The notes under the pieces were generated by a model. The model worked only from the letters and a program-made list of their open reading frames with translations. It searched no databases and was not told the DNA's origin. This document shows positions 5,378 through 5,641 of a stretch of 5,641 bases of DNA, piece after piece. Source of the stretch: SZUA-359 sp039809125 (GTDB lineage: Bacteria; Patescibacteriota; Saccharimonadia; Saccharimonadales; Saccharimonadaceae); contig JBDHUM010000028.1 in the NCBI GenBank assembly GCA_039809125.1, forward strand, positions 1 to 5,641, read 5' to 3'. Each line of letters begins with the position of its first letter. The first letter of the stretch is position 1. A program made the translations under genes and the position numbers.

Positions 5378-5423
5378 CATAAAGTAACAGCTGCGCAAGA
5401 AATTACGCAGCTGTTACTTTATG
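5378..5423. repeat. 18-bp perfect inverted repeat, possible terminator between convergent genes
   Basis: The arm 5378-5395 (CATAAAGTAACAGCTGCG) is perfectly complementary to 5406-5423 across a 10-base loop. It lies 47 bases after the 69-residue gene and about 100 bases from the stop of the convergent gene at the right edge, so a bidirectional terminator is the simplest reading. No U tract follows on either strand, which is unusual for an intrinsic terminator; it could instead stabilise mRNA 3' ends. The rest of 5331-5526 shows no gene. Confidence 0.6.
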
Positions 5424-5526
5424 CCTACTCACCTTACTTTAAAAACATCAAATGGTAGCATTTTACGACTGCTCGGAGACTATGTAGGCGAAGTGGTGAA
5501 ATTCTGCCCCAGCGCCTGGAACCGAT

Positions 5527-5641
5527 TTATCGAAAGAATAATTCTTTTAACATGTCATAGTCATGCTTAGCCTCGATCTTTACTTCGTCGAACAATATTT
5601 TGTTATGAAAGTCTCGCTCAAGTTTTTTTAGTACCCCCGCC
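5527..5641 (-). CDS. 3' end of a hypothetical protein gene, cut by the window edge
   Basis: Reading leftward from 5640, an open frame of 37 codons ends with TAA at 5529 to 5527; its start lies beyond the window. The visible tail is charged and helical in appearance, with segments such as LKKLERDF, DEVKIEAKHDYD and LKELFFR at the end. No family can be named from so little. It is supported by being open to the edge with protein-like composition and by the inverted repeat placed downstream of its stop. A chance open frame of this size cannot be excluded. Confidence 0.45.
   Translation of the reverse strand, partial: AGVLKKLERDFHNKILFDEVKIEAKHDYDMLKELFFR

Noticed and set aside
5485..5518. AGGCG...CGCCT inverted repeat with partial inner pairing
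   Set aside because: Only five bp pair well before mismatches, and no T arm or RNA family pattern was found.

Overview
The window looks like chromosomal DNA of a small-genome bacterium of the Patescibacteria/CPR, most likely Candidatus Saccharibacteria (TM7). This is inferred from gene content and style: moderate to low GC, overlapping genes, a compact membrane GT2 enzyme with a tiny three-helix partner, and a bacterial PH-domain protein next to a membrane-anchored SurA-like protein. TGA serves as a normal stop in the ATGA overlap at 4487-4490, which argues against the recoded (TGA = Gly) Gracilibacteria/Absconditabacteria. No single marker proves the phylum. No mobile element, CRISPR array or resistance gene was seen.

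Layout. The left edge (1-52) ends with a short intrinsic terminator for something upstream. A strong-looking promoter (TTGACT-17-TAATAT) then drives a 44-residue reading frame (218-352) whose ATG lies six bases after the -10 box, which suggests a leaderless mRNA. A minus-strand unit follows, read from right to left: tRNA-Thr(CGT), a 124-residue three-helix membrane protein, and a 536-residue membrane GT2 glycosyltransferase. Only 18 bases and no visible terminator separate the tRNA from the first protein gene, so all three may share one transcript. A divergent tRNA-Asp(GTC) with its own promoter reads rightward.

The second minus-strand unit (4999 down to 2821) holds a PH-domain membrane protein, a SurA/parvulin-like membrane-anchored protein and a Mn-type superoxide dismutase. 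They are joined by ATGA and TAATG overlaps and so are probably translated in a coupled way. Their only visible promoter is an extended -10 box six bases from the first ATG, again suggesting a leaderless start. A hairpin with A and T tracts (2765-2800) can stop both this unit and the convergent tRNA-Asp. Divergently, a 69-residue two-helix membrane protein (5121-5330) has a conventional leader and a strong Shine-Dalgarno. An 18-bp perfect inverted repeat follows, and the 3' end of a minus-strand gene runs off the right edge.

Functional reading. Two envelope themes are visible: sugar polymer or glycolipid synthesis at the membrane (GT2 plus partner), and a membrane-associated quality-control or stress cluster (PH protein, SurA-like chaperone, SOD). 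The link between the latter three is inferred only from their overlap and shared promoter. No new enzymatic system is evident. The most notable points are the two leaderless-looking promoters, the tRNA-headed membrane-glycosyltransferase operon and the small uncharacterised proteins.
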